Positions 9,971-27,089 are shown, counted from the first letter of the stretch. The stretch is 64,000 nucleotides of DNA from an uncultured Pseudomonas sp. (GCF_913774235.1 NZ_CAJYDW010000010.1:1-64000), one strand, 5' to 3'. Translations and numbers: made by a program. The notes: generated by a model not told the origin, from the sequence alone.

Positions 9971-9986
9971 CTGGCAATCCATACAG
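9971..9986 (-). promoter_or_regulatory. LexA box, distal to recN
   Basis: On the minus strand the sequence is CTGTATGGATTGCCAG, again CTG-N10-CAG with a CTGTAT half-site. It lies 29 bases from the first box, close to three helical turns, so two LexA dimers could bind on nearly the same face. Confidence 0.75.
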
Positions 9987-9988
9987 CT

Positions 9989-10016
9989 CTTGAAGCGCCG
10001 ACCGATGGCCCCATAT
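9989..10016 (+). promoter_or_regulatory. Sigma-32 promoter of grpE
   Basis: CTTGAA (9989-9994) and CCCCATAT (10009-10016) are separated by 14 bases, a close match to the heat-shock consensus. Transcription would start about 60 bases before the grpE ATG. Its -35 box begins two bases from the distal LexA box. Confidence 0.85.
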
Positions 10017-10083
10017 AGGCGCCATCGATCAAGGCGTCGTCCACCAGCGGGCGCGCCCACCGGCATTATCACAGGAGGACTCC

Positions 10084-10650
10084 ATGGCCGACGAACAGAA
10101 CTCCCCGACTCCCGAGCATGAGGCCGCAGCCCAAGGCGATGTCCAGCACGAGGATATCGCCGCACGGGTCGCTACGCTCGAAGAGCAGCTCGCTGCCGCC
10201 CAGGATCAATCGCTGCGCAGCGTCGCCGAATTGCAGAACGTGCGTCGTCGCGCCGAGCAGGATGTCGAGAAGGCGCACAAGTTCGCCCTGGAAAAGTTCG
10301 CGGGCGATCTGCTGCCGGTGCTGGACAGCCTGGAGCGCGGCCTGGAGCTGTCCAATGCTGCGGATGAGACGCTCAAGCCCATGCGCGAAGGCATGGAGCT
10401 GACCTTGAAGATGCTGCAGGACACCCTCAAGCGTTATCAGGTCGAGGCCGTCGACCCCCATGGCGCCCCCTTCAATCCCGAACACCACCAGGCCATGGCC
10501 ATGGAGGAGAGCGCCACCGCCGAGCCGGGCAGCGTGCTCAAGGTGTTTCAGAAAGGCTATCTGCTCAATGGTCGCCTGCTGCGGCCGGCGATGGTGGTCG
10601 TGAGCAAGGCGCCCGCGGCACAGCAGCCGAGCATCGACGAAAAGGCTTGA
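10084..10650 (+). CDS. grpE: Nucleotide exchange factor GrpE
   Basis: Releases ADP from DnaK and also acts as a thermosensor of the chaperone cycle. The 188-residue protein has an acidic, disordered N-terminus, a long dimerising helix (residues 25-80, containing [24 protein letters not shown]), and the beta domain with [16 protein letters not shown] and [30 protein letters not shown] lies just before the ATG. It is first in grpE-dnaK-dnaJ, behind a sigma-32 promoter. Confidence 0.97.
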   Translation: MADEQNSPTPEHEAAAQGDVQHEDIAARVATLEEQLAAAQDQSLRSVAELQNVRRRAEQDVEKAHKFALEKFAGDLLPVLDSLERGLELSNAADETLKPMREGMELTLKMLQDTLKRYQVEAVDPHGAPFNPEHHQAMAMEESATAEPGSVLKVFQKGYLLNGRLLRPAMVVVSKAPAAQQPSIDEKA

Positions 10651-10673
10651 AATTCTTTCGCTCGGCCCCATCT
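10646..10673 (+). promoter_or_regulatory. Sigma-32 promoter of dnaK
   Basis: CTTGAAA (10646-10652) and CCCCATCT (10666-10673) are spaced by 13 bases, an essentially perfect heat-shock promoter. The -35 element contains the grpE stop codon (TGA at 10648-10650), so dnaK has its own start inside the end of grpE. Confidence 0.9.
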
Positions 10674-10743
10674 GGTAGGCAAGCGAACATCAAAGGCCCC
10701 CTGAGTGGGCCGCGCGGAATCTGAGATTTCTGGAGAAGATTAC

Positions 10744-12672
<1,929 letters not shown>

Positions 12673-12692
12673 GCCCCGTGCTTACCGCACCT

Positions 12693-12741
12693 GACGGGCT
12701 TCGGCCCGTCGGATCCGCCACGCGGGAGCCTGCTCCCGCGT
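12693..12741 (+). terminator. Two stem-loops between dnaK and dnaJ
   Basis: GACGGGC-TTCG-GCCCGTC (12693-12710) is a perfect stem capped by a UUCG tetraloop; ACGCGGGAG / CTCCCGCGT (12720-12741) is a second one. Neither has a U-tract, so full termination is doubtful. They could stabilise the dnaK mRNA or lower readthrough into dnaJ, as fits the higher need for DnaK. Confidence 0.5.
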
Positions 12742-12784
12742 TGGCGTGTCTGGAGGGTGAGAAAATTTAAGGTGCAGAAAGTCT

Positions 12785-13918
12785 ATGGCCAAACGTGATT
12801 ACTATGAGGTGCTCGGGGTCGAGCGCGGCGCCAGCGAAGCCGAGCTGAAGAAGGCCTACCGGCGCCTGGCGATGAAGTACCACCCGGACCGTAATCCCGG
12901 TGATACCGCTTCCGAAGAAAAATTCAAGGAGGCCGCCGAGGCCTACGAAGTGCTGTCCGATGCGGGCAAGCGCTCGGCCTACGACCAGTACGGCCATGCT
13001 GGCGTCGACCCGAGCATGGGCGGCGGTGGTTTTGGTGGTGCGGCCGGTGGCGCGAGCTTCTCCGACATCTTCGGCGACGTCTTCAGCGACTTCTTCGGCG
13101 GCCGTGGTGGCGCGGGTGGCCGCGGCGGTCCGCAGCGTGGCGCCGACCTGCGCTACACCCTGGACCTGGACCTGGAAGAGGCGGTACGTGGCACCACGGT
13201 CACCATCCGCGTGCCGACCCTGGTCGAGTGCAAGGTCTGTGATGGCAACGGTGCCAAGCCGGGTACCTCGGCATCCACCTGTCCTACCTGTGGCGGCATC
13301 GGCCAGGTGCGCATGCAGCAGGGCTTCTTCTCGGTTCAGCAGACCTGCCCGCGCTGCCACGGCAGTGGCAAGATCATCCCCGAGCCCTGCACGGCCTGCC
13401 ATGGCCAGGGGCGCGTGGAAGAGCAGAAGACCCTGTCGGTCAAGGTGCCTGCAGGCGTCGATACCGGCGATCGTATCCGCCTGAGCGGCGAGGGCGAGGC
13501 CGGCACCCTGGGTGGTCCGAGCGGCGACCTCTATGTGGTGGTCAACGTGCGCGAGCACTCGATCTTCCAGCGTGACGGCAAGCACCTCTACTGCGAGGTG
13601 CCGATCAACTTCACCGACGCCGCCCTGGGTGGCGAGCTGGAAGTGCCGACCCTGGATGGCCGCGTCAAGCTGAAGATCCCCGAGGGTACCCAGACCGGCA
13701 AGATGTTCCGCCTGCGTGGCAAGGGCGTGACGCCCGTGCGTGGCGGTGGCGCCGGCGACCTGATGTGCAAGGTGGTGGTGGAGACTCCGGTCAACCTGAG
13801 CCGGCGCCAGCGCGAGCTGCTCGAGGAATTCCGCAACACCCTGCAGAGCGACAGCTCCCACTCGCCCCGGGCCAGTGGCTGGTTCGATGGCATGAAGCGC
13901 TTCTTCGACGACCTCTAA
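12785..13918 (+). CDS. dnaJ: Chaperone protein DnaJ (Hsp40)
   Basis: Delivers clients to DnaK and triggers its ATPase. The 377-residue protein has the J domain (residues 1-70, with HPD in [10 protein letters not shown]), a Gly/Phe-rich stretch ([11 protein letters not shown]), four CxxCxGxG zinc repeats ([32 protein letters not shown]) and the C-terminal client-binding domains. The ATG at 12785 gives the usual [17 protein letters not shown] start. It lies downstream of dnaK with two stem-loops in between. Confidence 0.97.
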   Translation: MAKRDYYEVLGVERGASEAELKKAYRRLAMKYHPDRNPGDTASEEKFKEAAEAYEVLSDAGKRSAYDQYGHAGVDPSMGGGGFGGAAGGASFSDIFGDVFSDFFGGRGGAGGRGGPQRGADLRYTLDLDLEEAVRGTTVTIRVPTLVECKVCDGNGAKPGTSASTCPTCGGIGQVRMQQGFFSVQQTCPRCHGSGKIIPEPCTACHGQGRVEEQKTLSVKVPAGVDTGDRIRLSGEGEAGTLGGPSGDLYVVVNVREHSIFQRDGKHLYCEVPINFTDAALGGELEVPTLDGRVKLKIPEGTQTGKMFRLRGKGVTPVRGGGAGDLMCKVVVETPVNLSRRQRELLEEFRNTLQSDSSHSPRASGWFDGMKRFFDDL

Positions 13919-14779
<861 letters not shown>

Positions 14780-14792
14780 TGCGCACGTGAGG

Positions 14793-14821
14793 GTGCCAGC
14801 AGCGCTCAATTCGTGTACAAT
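14793..14821 (+). promoter_or_regulatory. Probable sigma-70 promoter of carA
   Basis: TACAAT (14816-14821) is a good -10 box; 17 bases upstream GTGCCA (14793-14798) matches four of six -35 positions. It would start a leader of about 128 bases before the carA start codon. Confidence 0.55.
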
Positions 14822-14823
14822 GC

Positions 14824-14848
14824 AGCTTTAGTGTATCCACTAAAAGCT
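14824..14848 (+). promoter_or_regulatory. First stem-loop of the carA leader
   Basis: AGCTTTAGTG and CACTAAAAGCT pair with one bulged A around the loop TATC. It begins where transcription from the preceding promoter would start, so it would form at the 5' end of the leader RNA. Confidence 0.5.
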
Positions 14849-14856
14849 AGCGCAGA

Positions 14857-14874
14857 ATGAAATCACAACATTAA
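14857..14874 (+). CDS. Possible five-codon leader peptide of carA
   Basis: ATG AAA TCA CAA CAT TAA would encode MKSQH. Its stop codon touches the first arm of the terminator stem at 14873. There is no clear ribosome site, and the peptide holds no Arg codon and no run of one residue, so it may be chance. Confidence 0.2.
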   Translation: MKSQH

Positions 14875-14910
14875 AACGGGATGACTCTTCGAGATGTCAT
14901 CCCGTTTTTT
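14873..14910 (+). terminator. Terminator or attenuator in the carA leader
   Basis: AAAACGGGATGAC (14873-14885) pairs with GTCATCCCGTTTT (14896-14908) and is followed by a run of T. It is a strong intrinsic terminator. It could end the dapB transcript, but it lies downstream of the carA promoter candidate, so carA reads must pass it. Confidence 0.85.
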
Positions 14911-14955
14911 TGCACCCTGCGTTTGCCCGCCAAGGCTTGATTTTCGGAGGTCTTC

Positions 14956-16092
14956 TTGACTAAGCCAGCCATACTCGCACTTGCCGATGGCAGCATCTTT
15001 CGCGGTGAATCCATCGGTGCCGACGGCCACACGGTCGGCGAAGTGGTGTTCAACACCGCCATGACCGGCTACCAGGAAATCCTGACCGATCCTTCCTATG
15101 CGAAGCAGATCGTCACCCTGACCTATCCGCACATCGGCAACACCGGCACCACGCCGCAGGACGGCGAGGCCGCCCAGGTTTGGGCCGCCGGGCTGATCAT
15201 CCGCGATCTGCCGCTGCTGGCCAGCAACTGGCGCAACAAGCAGTCGCTGCCGGAATACCTCCAGGAAAACGGCACCATCGCCATCGCCGGTATCGACACC
15301 CGTCGCCTGACCCGTATCCTCCGTGAGAAGGGCGCTCAGGACGGCTGCATCCTTACTGGCGCAGATGCCACCGAAGAGCGCGCCCTGGAACTGGCCCGCG
15401 CCTTCCCCGGCCTCAAGGGCATGGACCTGGCCAAGGAAGTCAGCGTCAAGCAGCGCTACGAGTGGCGCTCCAGCGTCTGGTCGCTGGAGACCGACAGCCA
15501 CGCCGAGATTCCGGCCGAGCAACTGCCCTATCACGTGGTCGCCTTCGACTACGGCGTCAAGCTGAACATTCTGCGCATGCTGGTGGCTCGTGGCTGCCGC
15601 ATCACCGTGCTGCCGGCCCAGACCCCGGCCAGCGAAGCCCTGGCGCTGCAACCCGACGGTATCTTCCTGGCCAACGGCCCGGGCGATCCCGAGCCCTGCG
15701 ACTACGCTATCAAGGCGATCCAGGATGTGCTGGAAACCGAGATCCCGGTATTCGGCATCTGCCTGGGCCATCAGCTGCTGGCCCTGGCTTCCGGCGCCAA
15801 GACGGTGAAGATGCCCAACGGTCACCACGGCGCCAACCATCCGGTGCAGGATCTCGACAGTGGCGTGGTGATGATCACCAGCCAGAACCACGGCTTCGCC
15901 GTGGACGAGGCCAGCCTGCCGGCCAATGTGCGTGCCACCCACAAGTCACTGTTCGACGGCACCCTGCAGGGCATCGAACGCACCGACAAGGTCGCCTTCA
16001 GCTTCCAGGGGCACCCCGAGGCGAGCCCCGGTCCGCACGACGTGGCACCGCTGTTCGACAAATTTATCCAGGCCATGGCGGCGCGCCGCTAA
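14956..16092 (+). CDS. carA: Carbamoyl-phosphate synthase small (glutaminase) subunit
   Basis: Hydrolyses glutamine and channels ammonia to CarB for carbamoyl phosphate, feeding arginine and pyrimidine synthesis. 378 residues: an N-terminal CPSase domain ([33 protein letters not shown]) and a class I glutamine amidotransferase with nucleophile Cys269 in GICLGHQ and a His/Glu pair in [13 protein letters not shown]. Translation starts at a TTG (14956) behind CGGAGG; Escherichia coli carA also uses UUG. A terminator lies in its leader. Confidence 0.96.
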   Translation: MTKPAILALADGSIFRGESIGADGHTVGEVVFNTAMTGYQEILTDPSYAKQIVTLTYPHIGNTGTTPQDGEAAQVWAAGLIIRDLPLLASNWRNKQSLPEYLQENGTIAIAGIDTRRLTRILREKGAQDGCILTGADATEERALELARAFPGLKGMDLAKEVSVKQRYEWRSSVWSLETDSHAEIPAEQLPYHVVAFDYGVKLNILRMLVARGCRITVLPAQTPASEALALQPDGIFLANGPGDPEPCDYAIKAIQDVLETEIPVFGICLGHQLLALASGAKTVKMPNGHHGANHPVQDLDSGVVMITSQNHGFAVDEASLPANVRATHKSLFDGTLQGIERTDKVAFSFQGHPEASPGPHDVAPLFDKFIQAMAARR

Positions 16093-16113
16093 GACGGGAG
16101 GAGGGTAAGGCTC

Positions 16114-16770
16114 ATGCTGGCGAATCTGGGTGTCATCGACTTCTGGACCTACGTGGTCGGGACCCTGTTCGTCATCCTGTTGCCCGGCCCCAATTCCTTC
16201 TTCGTGCTCGCCACCAGCGCCCAGCGCGGCATTCGCAGCGGCTACCAGGCGGCCTCCGCCGTGTTCCTTGGCGATGCCGTGCTGATGCTGCTCTCCGCCC
16301 TGGGCGTCGCCTCGCTACTCAAGGCCGAGCCGCTGTTTTTCCAGATCCTCAAGTACCTGGGCGCGGCCTACCTGTTCTACCTCGGCTGGGGCATGCTGCG
16401 TGGCGGACTCAAGTCCTGGCGCAGCCCGGCCCAGGGCCAGGCCGAGGCGACCCTGCGCGAAGACGTCCAGCAGCCGTTCCGCAAGGCGCTGCTGCTGAGC
16501 CTGTCGAACCCGAAGGCGATCCTGTTCTTCGTCTCCTTCTTCATCCAGTTCGTGGACCCCGGTTATGCCCATCCGGCGCTGTCCTTCCTGGTGTTGGGCG
16601 CGGTACTGGAAGCGATCAGCTTCTGCTACCTGTCGTTCCTGATTTTCTGTGGTGTGCGCCTGGCGGCCTGGTTCCGTCAGCGGCGTCGCCTCAGCGCGGG
16701 CGCCACCGGTGGCGTCGGCGCCCTGTTCGTGGGGTTCGGTGTGAAGTTGGCCACCGCGACCCTGACCTGA
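16114..16770 (+). CDS. LysE/RhtB-family amino-acid exporter
   Basis: 218-residue inner-membrane protein with about six helices and the family opening GTLFVILLPGPNSFFVLATSAQRG, followed by VFLGDAVLMLLSALGVASLL and SNPKAILFFVSFFIQF. Members export amino acids such as lysine, threonine, leucine or homoserine lactone; the substrate cannot be read here. It lies 21 bases after carA and 21 before carB with no terminator, splitting the two subunits of one enzyme; as I recall, an unrelated frame at this spot is known from other pseudomonads. Leucine export by analogy to LeuE is possible but unproven. Confidence 0.88.
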   Translation: MLANLGVIDFWTYVVGTLFVILLPGPNSFFVLATSAQRGIRSGYQAASAVFLGDAVLMLLSALGVASLLKAEPLFFQILKYLGAAYLFYLGWGMLRGGLKSWRSPAQGQAEATLREDVQQPFRKALLLSLSNPKAILFFVSFFIQFVDPGYAHPALSFLVLGAVLEAISFCYLSFLIFCGVRLAAWFRQRRRLSAGATGGVGALFVGFGVKLATATLT

Positions 16771-16791
16771 TTACCTGCATTCGAGAAGCCC

Positions 16792-20009
<3,218 letters not shown>

Positions 20010-20013
<4 letters not shown>

Positions 20014-20486
20014 CCAAGTACCCCATGACCGTCCAGGGTGCCCGCGCCCTGGAAGAGGAGCTCAAGCACCTCAAGACCGAGCTGCGTCCGCAGATCACCC
20101 AGGCCATCGCCGAAGCGCGTGAACTGGGTGACCTCAAGGAGAACGCCGAGTACCATGCCGCCCGCGAACAGCAGGGCATGGTCGAGGCGCGCATCCGCGA
20201 TATCGAAGGACGCCTGCAGAATGCTCAGGTGATCGACGTGACCGCCCTGCCGCACACCGGCAAGGTGATCTTCGGCACCACCGTGGAGATCGCCAACACC
20301 GAGACCGACGAGACCGTGACCTACCAGATCGTCGGTGACGACGAGGCGGACATCAAGCAGGGCAAGCTGTCGGTGGGTTCGCCCATCGCCCGCGCCCTGA
20401 TCGGCAAGGAAGAAGGGGACGTGGTGCTGGTGAAGACCCCGGGTGGCGATGTCGAATACGAAATTGTCGCCGTCCGTCACGTCTGA
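20010..20486 (+). CDS. greA: Transcription elongation factor GreA
   Basis: Rescues backtracked RNA polymerase by stimulating transcript cleavage. 158 residues: the N-terminal coiled coil with the acidic tip [17 protein letters not shown] near residues 40-56, and the C-terminal FKBP-like domain ([33 protein letters not shown]). The ATG overlaps the carB stop as ATGA, indicating translational coupling. GAGTTAAGG supplies a ribosome site inside carB. Confidence 0.97.
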
Positions 20487-20916
20487 TCGTCGCGCCGGAG
20501 GCTGGCTCGCCAGGCTGCTCGCGGCAGCCTGGCAGCTGGCCCAGGTATTCTGGGTCGGTCCGCTGGTCGCCCTGCACCTGTGCATCCCCGTGGCGCTCGC
20601 CCAGGCAGGCTGGGCGCCGCTGCTGATCCAGTCCGGTCGCGAGGAGCTGCTGCGCATGATGCTCAGCGCCGCGGCTGGCGGCGTCTTCACGCAGATCGTG
20701 GTGCTGGTCTGGTGGGCCGGCGTTCGCGCCCTGTGGCGTGACCTGCGCGGTCAACTGCTGCTGGGGAGTGCGGCGGCCGTGCTGTTGCAGAACGAACTCG
20801 CGCGCCTATGGAGCGGGCCGACCGCCCTGGCTGGCTACGTGGTATTGCTGCTCTGCGGACTGATCCTGGTGCTGCAACCCGTTCCCGGGCGTGTGTCAGG
20901 CAATCAGGCGGTATAG
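20449..20916 (+). CDS. DUF4149-like membrane protein
   Basis: Small 155-residue inner-membrane protein with roughly four hydrophobic segments ([78 protein letters not shown]). It resembles the DUF4149 proteins placed between greA and yhbY in other pseudomonads; no function is known. The start is uncertain: an ATG at 20449 inside greA (38-base overlap), a GTG at 20443 or a TTG at 20464 are all possible and none has a good ribosome site. Its end overlaps the convergent yhbY by 13 bases. Confidence 0.7.
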   Translation: MSNTKLSPSVTSDRRAGGWLARLLAAAWQLAQVFWVGPLVALHLCIPVALAQAGWAPLLIQSGREELLRMMLSAAAGGVFTQIVVLVWWAGVRALWRDLRGQLLLGSAAAVLLQNELARLWSGPTALAGYVVLLLCGLILVLQPVPGRVSGNQAV

Positions 20917-21215
20917 CGCACCACGTTGGACAGATTGCGATTCTGCTCGCGGGCCTTGCGGTAGATCAGCGCCATCTTGCCGATGACCTGCACCAGTTCG
21001 GCCTTGCTCGAAGCGCACAGCTCCTCGATCAGCGCCCGGCGGTCTTCCCGCTCCGTGACGGCCAGCTTGATCTTGATCAGTTCGTGATCGTTCAGCGCGC
21101 GGTCGAGCTCACCCAGCACGCCTTCACTCAGGCCGTTCTCGCTGATGGTGACCACCGGCTTGAGTTGATGACCGATCGCCTTGAACCGCTTTTTAAGCTC
21201 GTTGTTGAGCGCCAT
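20904..21215 (-). CDS. yhbY: YhbY-family ribosome-associated RNA-binding protein
   Basis: 103-residue CRM-domain protein linked to maturation of the large ribosomal subunit. The sequence runs MALNNELKKRFKAIGHQLKPVV, then GLSEGVLGELDRALNDHELIKIK and a terminal VIGKMALIYRKAREQ helix, the CRM pattern. In pseudomonads it is normally divergent from the 23S rRNA methyltransferase rlmE; here the divergent neighbour is missing. Confidence 0.92.
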   Translation of the reverse strand: MALNNELKKRFKAIGHQLKPVVTISENGLSEGVLGELDRALNDHELIKIKLAVTEREDRRALIEELCASSKAELVQVIGKMALIYRKAREQNRNLSNVVRYTA

Positions 21216-21731
21216 AATTCACCCCGGATAAAAGCCGGACAGTCTATCCCAGCTGTCACGTGCCGCCCAGCGATACGCGAAAACTTAGCCGCGCTCGGAA
21301 GGCGGCTGCCTGTGGGCTCAAGGAACACCTCGGCAAGTCTCCGGTCAAGCCGGTGCGCAAGGAAGGGCTCGTCGCGAGCGTCGGAAGGCTTGTTATTTTT
21401 CATTGGGCCCCCATATGAGCGAGCTGAGTGCGATGGATCGATCCAGGGGCTGCGGGACGAAGGTGGCGTGACGCCTTCGAGCAGGGCTCTGGCAGCCGTC
21501 TGCGTCGCGGGACTAGATCGCGCCAGCAATATCTATTGGGTCGCGGTTTTAGGGGCAATTGAGAGAATTGATGGCCGCAACGTCTGCCTTGCCCTAGAGT
21601 CAAAGGCAGAAGACTCATATAGCGTTACAGACGATGTCTGCCGTGGGCCAGGCTTTGTGTAGTAACTTACCGGTCACTGCCGGTTTCGCTTCGAACGGTT
21701 TACCCACGAAACCGGCGCAGAGGGTAGTCAA
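21216..21731. other. 516-bp interval without a recognisable gene
   Basis: This space between yhbY and ftsH normally holds rlmE (ftsJ). I looked on both strands and found no RlmE features: no SRASYKL segment and no VDLGAAPGGW methyltransferase motif. The right part (about 21390-21660) is less GC-rich than the surroundings, with stretches such as TTATTTTTCATT. Open frames through it (for example minus strand 21529-21128 and plus strand to 21662) have no motif or plausible ribosome site. It must hold the ftsH promoter near its right end. Confidence 0.6.
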
Positions 21732-23660
<1,929 letters not shown>

Positions 23661-23667
23661 AACACCC

Positions 23668-24531
23668 ATGTTCAATCCGTTCCCTTCGACCCGATTGCCT
23701 TGCGGCAATCGGGTTCTTGTTTTTGACGTGCCCAAGGTGATGGGTATCCTCAATGTCACCCCCGACTCCTTCTCCGACGGCGGTCGTTACACGGCGGTCG
23801 AAAGCGCTCTGCGCCATGCCGAGGGGATGGTGGCGGCAGGTGCGGCTATCATCGACGTCGGCGGGGAGTCCACGCGGCCTGGAGCGCCGTCGGTATCCGA
23901 GGCGGAAGAACTCGATCGCGTCATACCGGTGATCGAGGCGATCACCCGAGAGTTGGATGTGGTCATCTCCATGGATACCTCCACGCCCGCGGTCATGCGC
24001 GAAGGGGCTCTGGCGGGTGCCGGCCTGATCAACGACGTCCGCTCACTGCGTCGGCCAGGCGCCCTCGAGGCGGCAGTTGCGACCGATCTGGCGGTCTGCC
24101 TGATGCATATGCGCGGTGAGCCGAGCACCATGCAGCAGGCCCCAGCCTATGACGATGTGGCGGGCGAGGTCGGCGCTTTCCTCGCCGAGCAGATCGCTCG
24201 CTGCGAAGCGGCAGGTATCGCCCGCGAACGCCTGGTGCTGGATCCCGGCTATGGCTTCGCCAAGACCCTGGCGCACAACCTCGAGCTGTTTCAGCGACAG
24301 TCCGAGTTGCTCGGCTTTGGGCTACCCTTGCTGGTGGGGGTGTCGCGCAAGAGCATGATCGGTGCTGTCACCGGTCGCCCGGTCGCCGAGCGCCTGGCAG
24401 GCGGACTGGCTCTGGCGGCCCTGGCGCTGGCCAAGGGTGCCCAGATCCTCAGGGTCCATGATGTGGCGGAAACGGTGGACGTGGTGAAGATGATCGCCGC
24501 GGTCGAAGGCTTCAGGCAGGAACAGAACTGA
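23668..24531 (+). CDS. folP: Dihydropteroate synthase
   Basis: Joins p-aminobenzoate to dihydropterin pyrophosphate in folate synthesis; the sulfonamide target. The 287-residue TIM barrel has [17 protein letters not shown], the phosphate-binding [13 protein letters not shown], and the C-terminal [13 protein letters not shown] loop. ATG at 23668, seven bases after the ftsH stop, gives [13 protein letters not shown]; a longer frame from 23545 lies inside ftsH. It overlaps glmM by one base, so ftsH-folP-glmM is one transcript. Confidence 0.96.
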   Translation: MFNPFPSTRLPCGNRVLVFDVPKVMGILNVTPDSFSDGGRYTAVESALRHAEGMVAAGAAIIDVGGESTRPGAPSVSEAEELDRVIPVIEAITRELDVVISMDTSTPAVMREGALAGAGLINDVRSLRRPGALEAAVATDLAVCLMHMRGEPSTMQQAPAYDDVAGEVGAFLAEQIARCEAAGIARERLVLDPGYGFAKTLAHNLELFQRQSELLGFGLPLLVGVSRKSMIGAVTGRPVAERLAGGLALAALALAKGAQILRVHDVAETVDVVKMIAAVEGFRQEQN

Positions 24532-25868
24532 TGGCAAGAAAGTATTTCGGAACCGATGGCATTCGCGGCAAGGTCGGGCAGTATCCCATTACCCCGGACT
24601 TCATGCTCAAGCTGGGCTGGGCGGCGGGCATCGCCTTTCGCAGTCGCGGCGGCTGCCGGGTGCTGGTGGGCAAGGACACGCGCATTTCGGGCTACATGTT
24701 CGAATCGGCTCTGGAAGCCGGGCTGTCCGCTGCGGGCGCTGACGTCATGCTGCTCGGCCCGATGCCGACGCCGGGTATCGCCTACCTGACGCGGACCTTC
24801 CAGGCCAGCGCTGGCATCGTCATCAGTGCTTCGCACAACCCCTACTACGACAATGGCATCAAGTTCTTTTCCGGCGCCGGCACCAAGCTGCCCGATGAAC
24901 TCGAGACCATGATCGAGGAACTGCTTGATACGCCGATGACTGTGGTCGACTCGGCCCGTATCGGCAAGGTGTCGCGCATCAACGACGCCGCGGGTCGCTA
25001 CATCGAGTTCTGCAAGAGCAGCGTGCCCACCGGGACCAGCTTCGCCGGCATGAAGATCGTGCTGGATTGCGCCAATGGCGCCACCTACAAGATCGCCCCC
25101 AGCGTCTTTCGTGAGCTGGGTGCGGACGTCAGTGTGCTGGGTGTCCAGCCGGACGGACTCAATATCAACAAGGATTGCGGCTCTACCCATCTTGAAGGGC
25201 TACAGCAGGCGGTGCTCGATCAGCATGCCGACATCGGTATCGCCTTCGACGGCGATGGCGACCGGGTGCTGATGGTGGACCATACGGGCGCCGCAGTGGA
25301 CGGCGACGAGCTGCTCTACCTGATCGCCCGTGACCTCAAGCGCCGTGGCCGTCTCGAAGGCGGGGTGGTGGGTACTCTGATGAGCAACCTGGGGCTCGAG
25401 CTGGGCCTGGCCGAACTGGATATCCCCTTCGTGCGCGCCAAGGTCGGGGATCGCTATGTCATGGCCGAGCTGCTGGAGCGCAACTGGGTGCTGGGCGGTG
25501 AAAACTCCGGGCACGTGGTGTGCTGCCAGTACACCACCACCGGTGATGCCACCATCGCGGCCCTGCAGGTGCTGATCGCCCTACGCAATGCCGGCCAGAC
25601 CCTGGCACAGGCACGCATGGCCCTGCGCAAGTGCCCACAGGTGCTGATCAACGTGCGCTTCGGCGGTGGCCAGGACCCGCTGGAGAATCCGCGGGTCAAG
25701 CAGGCCAGTGCCGAGGTGACCGAGAAGATGGCCGGCAAGGGGCGGGTCCTGTTGCGCAAGTCCGGTACCGAGCCGTTGCTGCGTGTCATGGTCGAGGGCG
25801 AGAACGAGCGCGAGGTGCGTGCCCATGCCGAGGCCCTGGCACAACTGATAACCGAGGTATGTGCTTGA
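24531..25868 (+). CDS. glmM: Phosphoglucosamine mutase
   Basis: Converts glucosamine-6-phosphate to glucosamine-1-phosphate for peptidoglycan and lipopolysaccharide precursors. The 445-residue alpha-D-phosphohexomutase starts [17 protein letters not shown], with the phosphoserine Ser101 in [16 protein letters not shown], the magnesium loop DGDGDRVLM, the sugar loop GGENSGHV and the phosphate loop [15 protein letters not shown]. Its start codon uses the last base of the folP stop (TGATG). Confidence 0.97.
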   Translation: MARKYFGTDGIRGKVGQYPITPDFMLKLGWAAGIAFRSRGGCRVLVGKDTRISGYMFESALEAGLSAAGADVMLLGPMPTPGIAYLTRTFQASAGIVISASHNPYYDNGIKFFSGAGTKLPDELETMIEELLDTPMTVVDSARIGKVSRINDAAGRYIEFCKSSVPTGTSFAGMKIVLDCANGATYKIAPSVFRELGADVSVLGVQPDGLNINKDCGSTHLEGLQQAVLDQHADIGIAFDGDGDRVLMVDHTGAAVDGDELLYLIARDLKRRGRLEGGVVGTLMSNLGLELGLAELDIPFVRAKVGDRYVMAELLERNWVLGGENSGHVVCCQYTTTGDATIAALQVLIALRNAGQTLAQARMALRKCPQVLINVRFGGGQDPLENPRVKQASAEVTEKMAGKGRVLLRKSGTEPLLRVMVEGENEREVRAHAEALAQLITEVCA

Positions 25869-25934
25869 TTTGCTTGCATGCCTGTTTTCGATTGAGTAAC
25901 ATCTGCGCCCACTTCGCTCCCTGAGGCAAAACGC

Positions 25935-26693
25935 ATGCGTCGTCCCCTGGTTGCCGGTAACTGGAAAATGCACGGCTCGCTGCAGAGCGTTTCGGCATTG
26001 GTCGCAGGCTTGAAAGGGTTGGATGGCGTTGCGGGTGTCGATGTCGTGGTGATCCCGACATTGGTGCATCTGCCAAAGGTGGTCGAAGAGTTGGCGGCGA
26101 CGTCGCTGGCGGTGGGGGCTCAGACCTGTGCTTCCATTGCGGGCGAGAAGGCCCTGACGGGTGAGGTTTCCTCTACCCAGTTGGCGGAGTTCGGTTGCCG
26201 TTACGTGCTGGTGGGGCACTCCGAACGGCGTGCTCTGCTGGGCGAAGATGACGAGATGGTGGCGAAGAAATTCGCGGCCATCCAGGAGGGCGGGATGCTT
26301 CCCGTGCTCTGCGTCGGCGAAACTCGTGAAGAGCGGGAAGCCGGGCGCACTCTGGAGGTGGTGGGTGGCCAGCTGAAGGCGGTCATCGATGCCGTCGGAG
26401 TGGCAGCCTTCGCCAGCGCCGTCGTGGCCTATGAGCCGGTTTGGGCGATAGGTACGGGGCTCACGGCCACGCCTGAGCAGGCGCAAGAAGTTCATGCGGC
26501 GATTCGCGCCCTGGTGCGCGAAGCCGATGCTGGGGTCGCTGACGGACTTCAGTTGTTGTATGGCGGCAGCGTCAAGGCCGCCAATGCTGCCGAATTGTTC
26601 GGCATGCCGGATATCGATGGGGGGCTGGTGGGTGGTGCCTCCCTGAATGCTGAAGAGTTCAGTGCGATTTGCCGCGCTGCGGGACGTGGATAA
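25935..26693 (+). CDS. tpiA: Triosephosphate isomerase
   Basis: Interconverts dihydroxyacetone phosphate and glyceraldehyde-3-phosphate. 252 residues, with Lys11 in GNWKMHG, electrophile His95 in VLVGHSERR and base Glu167 in [15 protein letters not shown], then the phosphate-binding [12 protein letters not shown] and [12 protein letters not shown] at 25935. The stop codon shares its last base with the secG start, so tpiA and secG are translationally joined. Confidence 0.97.
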   Translation: MRRPLVAGNWKMHGSLQSVSALVAGLKGLDGVAGVDVVVIPTLVHLPKVVEELAATSLAVGAQTCASIAGEKALTGEVSSTQLAEFGCRYVLVGHSERRALLGEDDEMVAKKFAAIQEGGMLPVLCVGETREEREAGRTLEVVGGQLKAVIDAVGVAAFASAVVAYEPVWAIGTGLTATPEQAQEVHAAIRALVREADAGVADGLQLLYGGSVKAANAAELFGMPDIDGGLVGGASLNAEEFSAICRAAGRG

Positions 26694-27073
26694 TGTTGGA
26701 AACTGCAGTTGTAGTGATCCACCTGCTGATGGCGCTGGGCCTGATCGTGCTGGTGCTGATGCAGCAGGGCAAGGGCGCTGAAGCGGGTGCGTCCTTTGGT
26801 GCGGGTGCTTCGGGTACCGTGTTCGGTAGTCAAGGTTCTGCTACCTTTCTGAGTCGTTTTACTGCTATACTAGCCGCGGTTTTTTTCGCGACTAGCCTGG
26901 GTCTGGGCTACTACGCCAAAGATCGTGCGCTGGGTCTGCGTGAAGTGGGTTTGCCCACTCAGCCGGTCCAGCAGGCTCCTCAGCCGAAGCAGGATGGTAA
27001 CGATGTGCCCTTGACGCAGCCGAAGGCTTCGCAGGGTAGTACTTCCGGGGACGTGCCCCAGGAGTCCAAGTAA
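26693..27073 (+). CDS. secG: Preprotein translocase subunit SecG
   Basis: Small subunit of the SecYEG channel. 126 residues with two helices ([18 protein letters not shown] and [18 protein letters not shown]) around the conserved loop [22 protein letters not shown], then a Gln/Pro-rich periplasmic tail. The ATG overlaps the tpiA stop (TAATG). The tRNA(Leu) gene begins 16 bases after its stop; secG, a GAG-leucine tRNA and an initiator tRNA stand in this order in Escherichia coli too. Confidence 0.95.
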   Translation: MLETAVVVIHLLMALGLIVLVLMQQGKGAEAGASFGAGASGTVFGSQGSATFLSRFTAILAAVFFATSLGLGYYAKDRALGLREVGLPTQPVQQAPQPKQDGNDVPLTQPKASQGSTSGDVPQESK

Positions 27074-27089
27074 GTTTCACAGGTTTCAT

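Noticed and set aside
20808-21662. Plus-strand frame across yhbY and the rlmE gap
   Set aside because: It is antisense to yhbY in its first half and shows no motif in the gap; not a believable gene.
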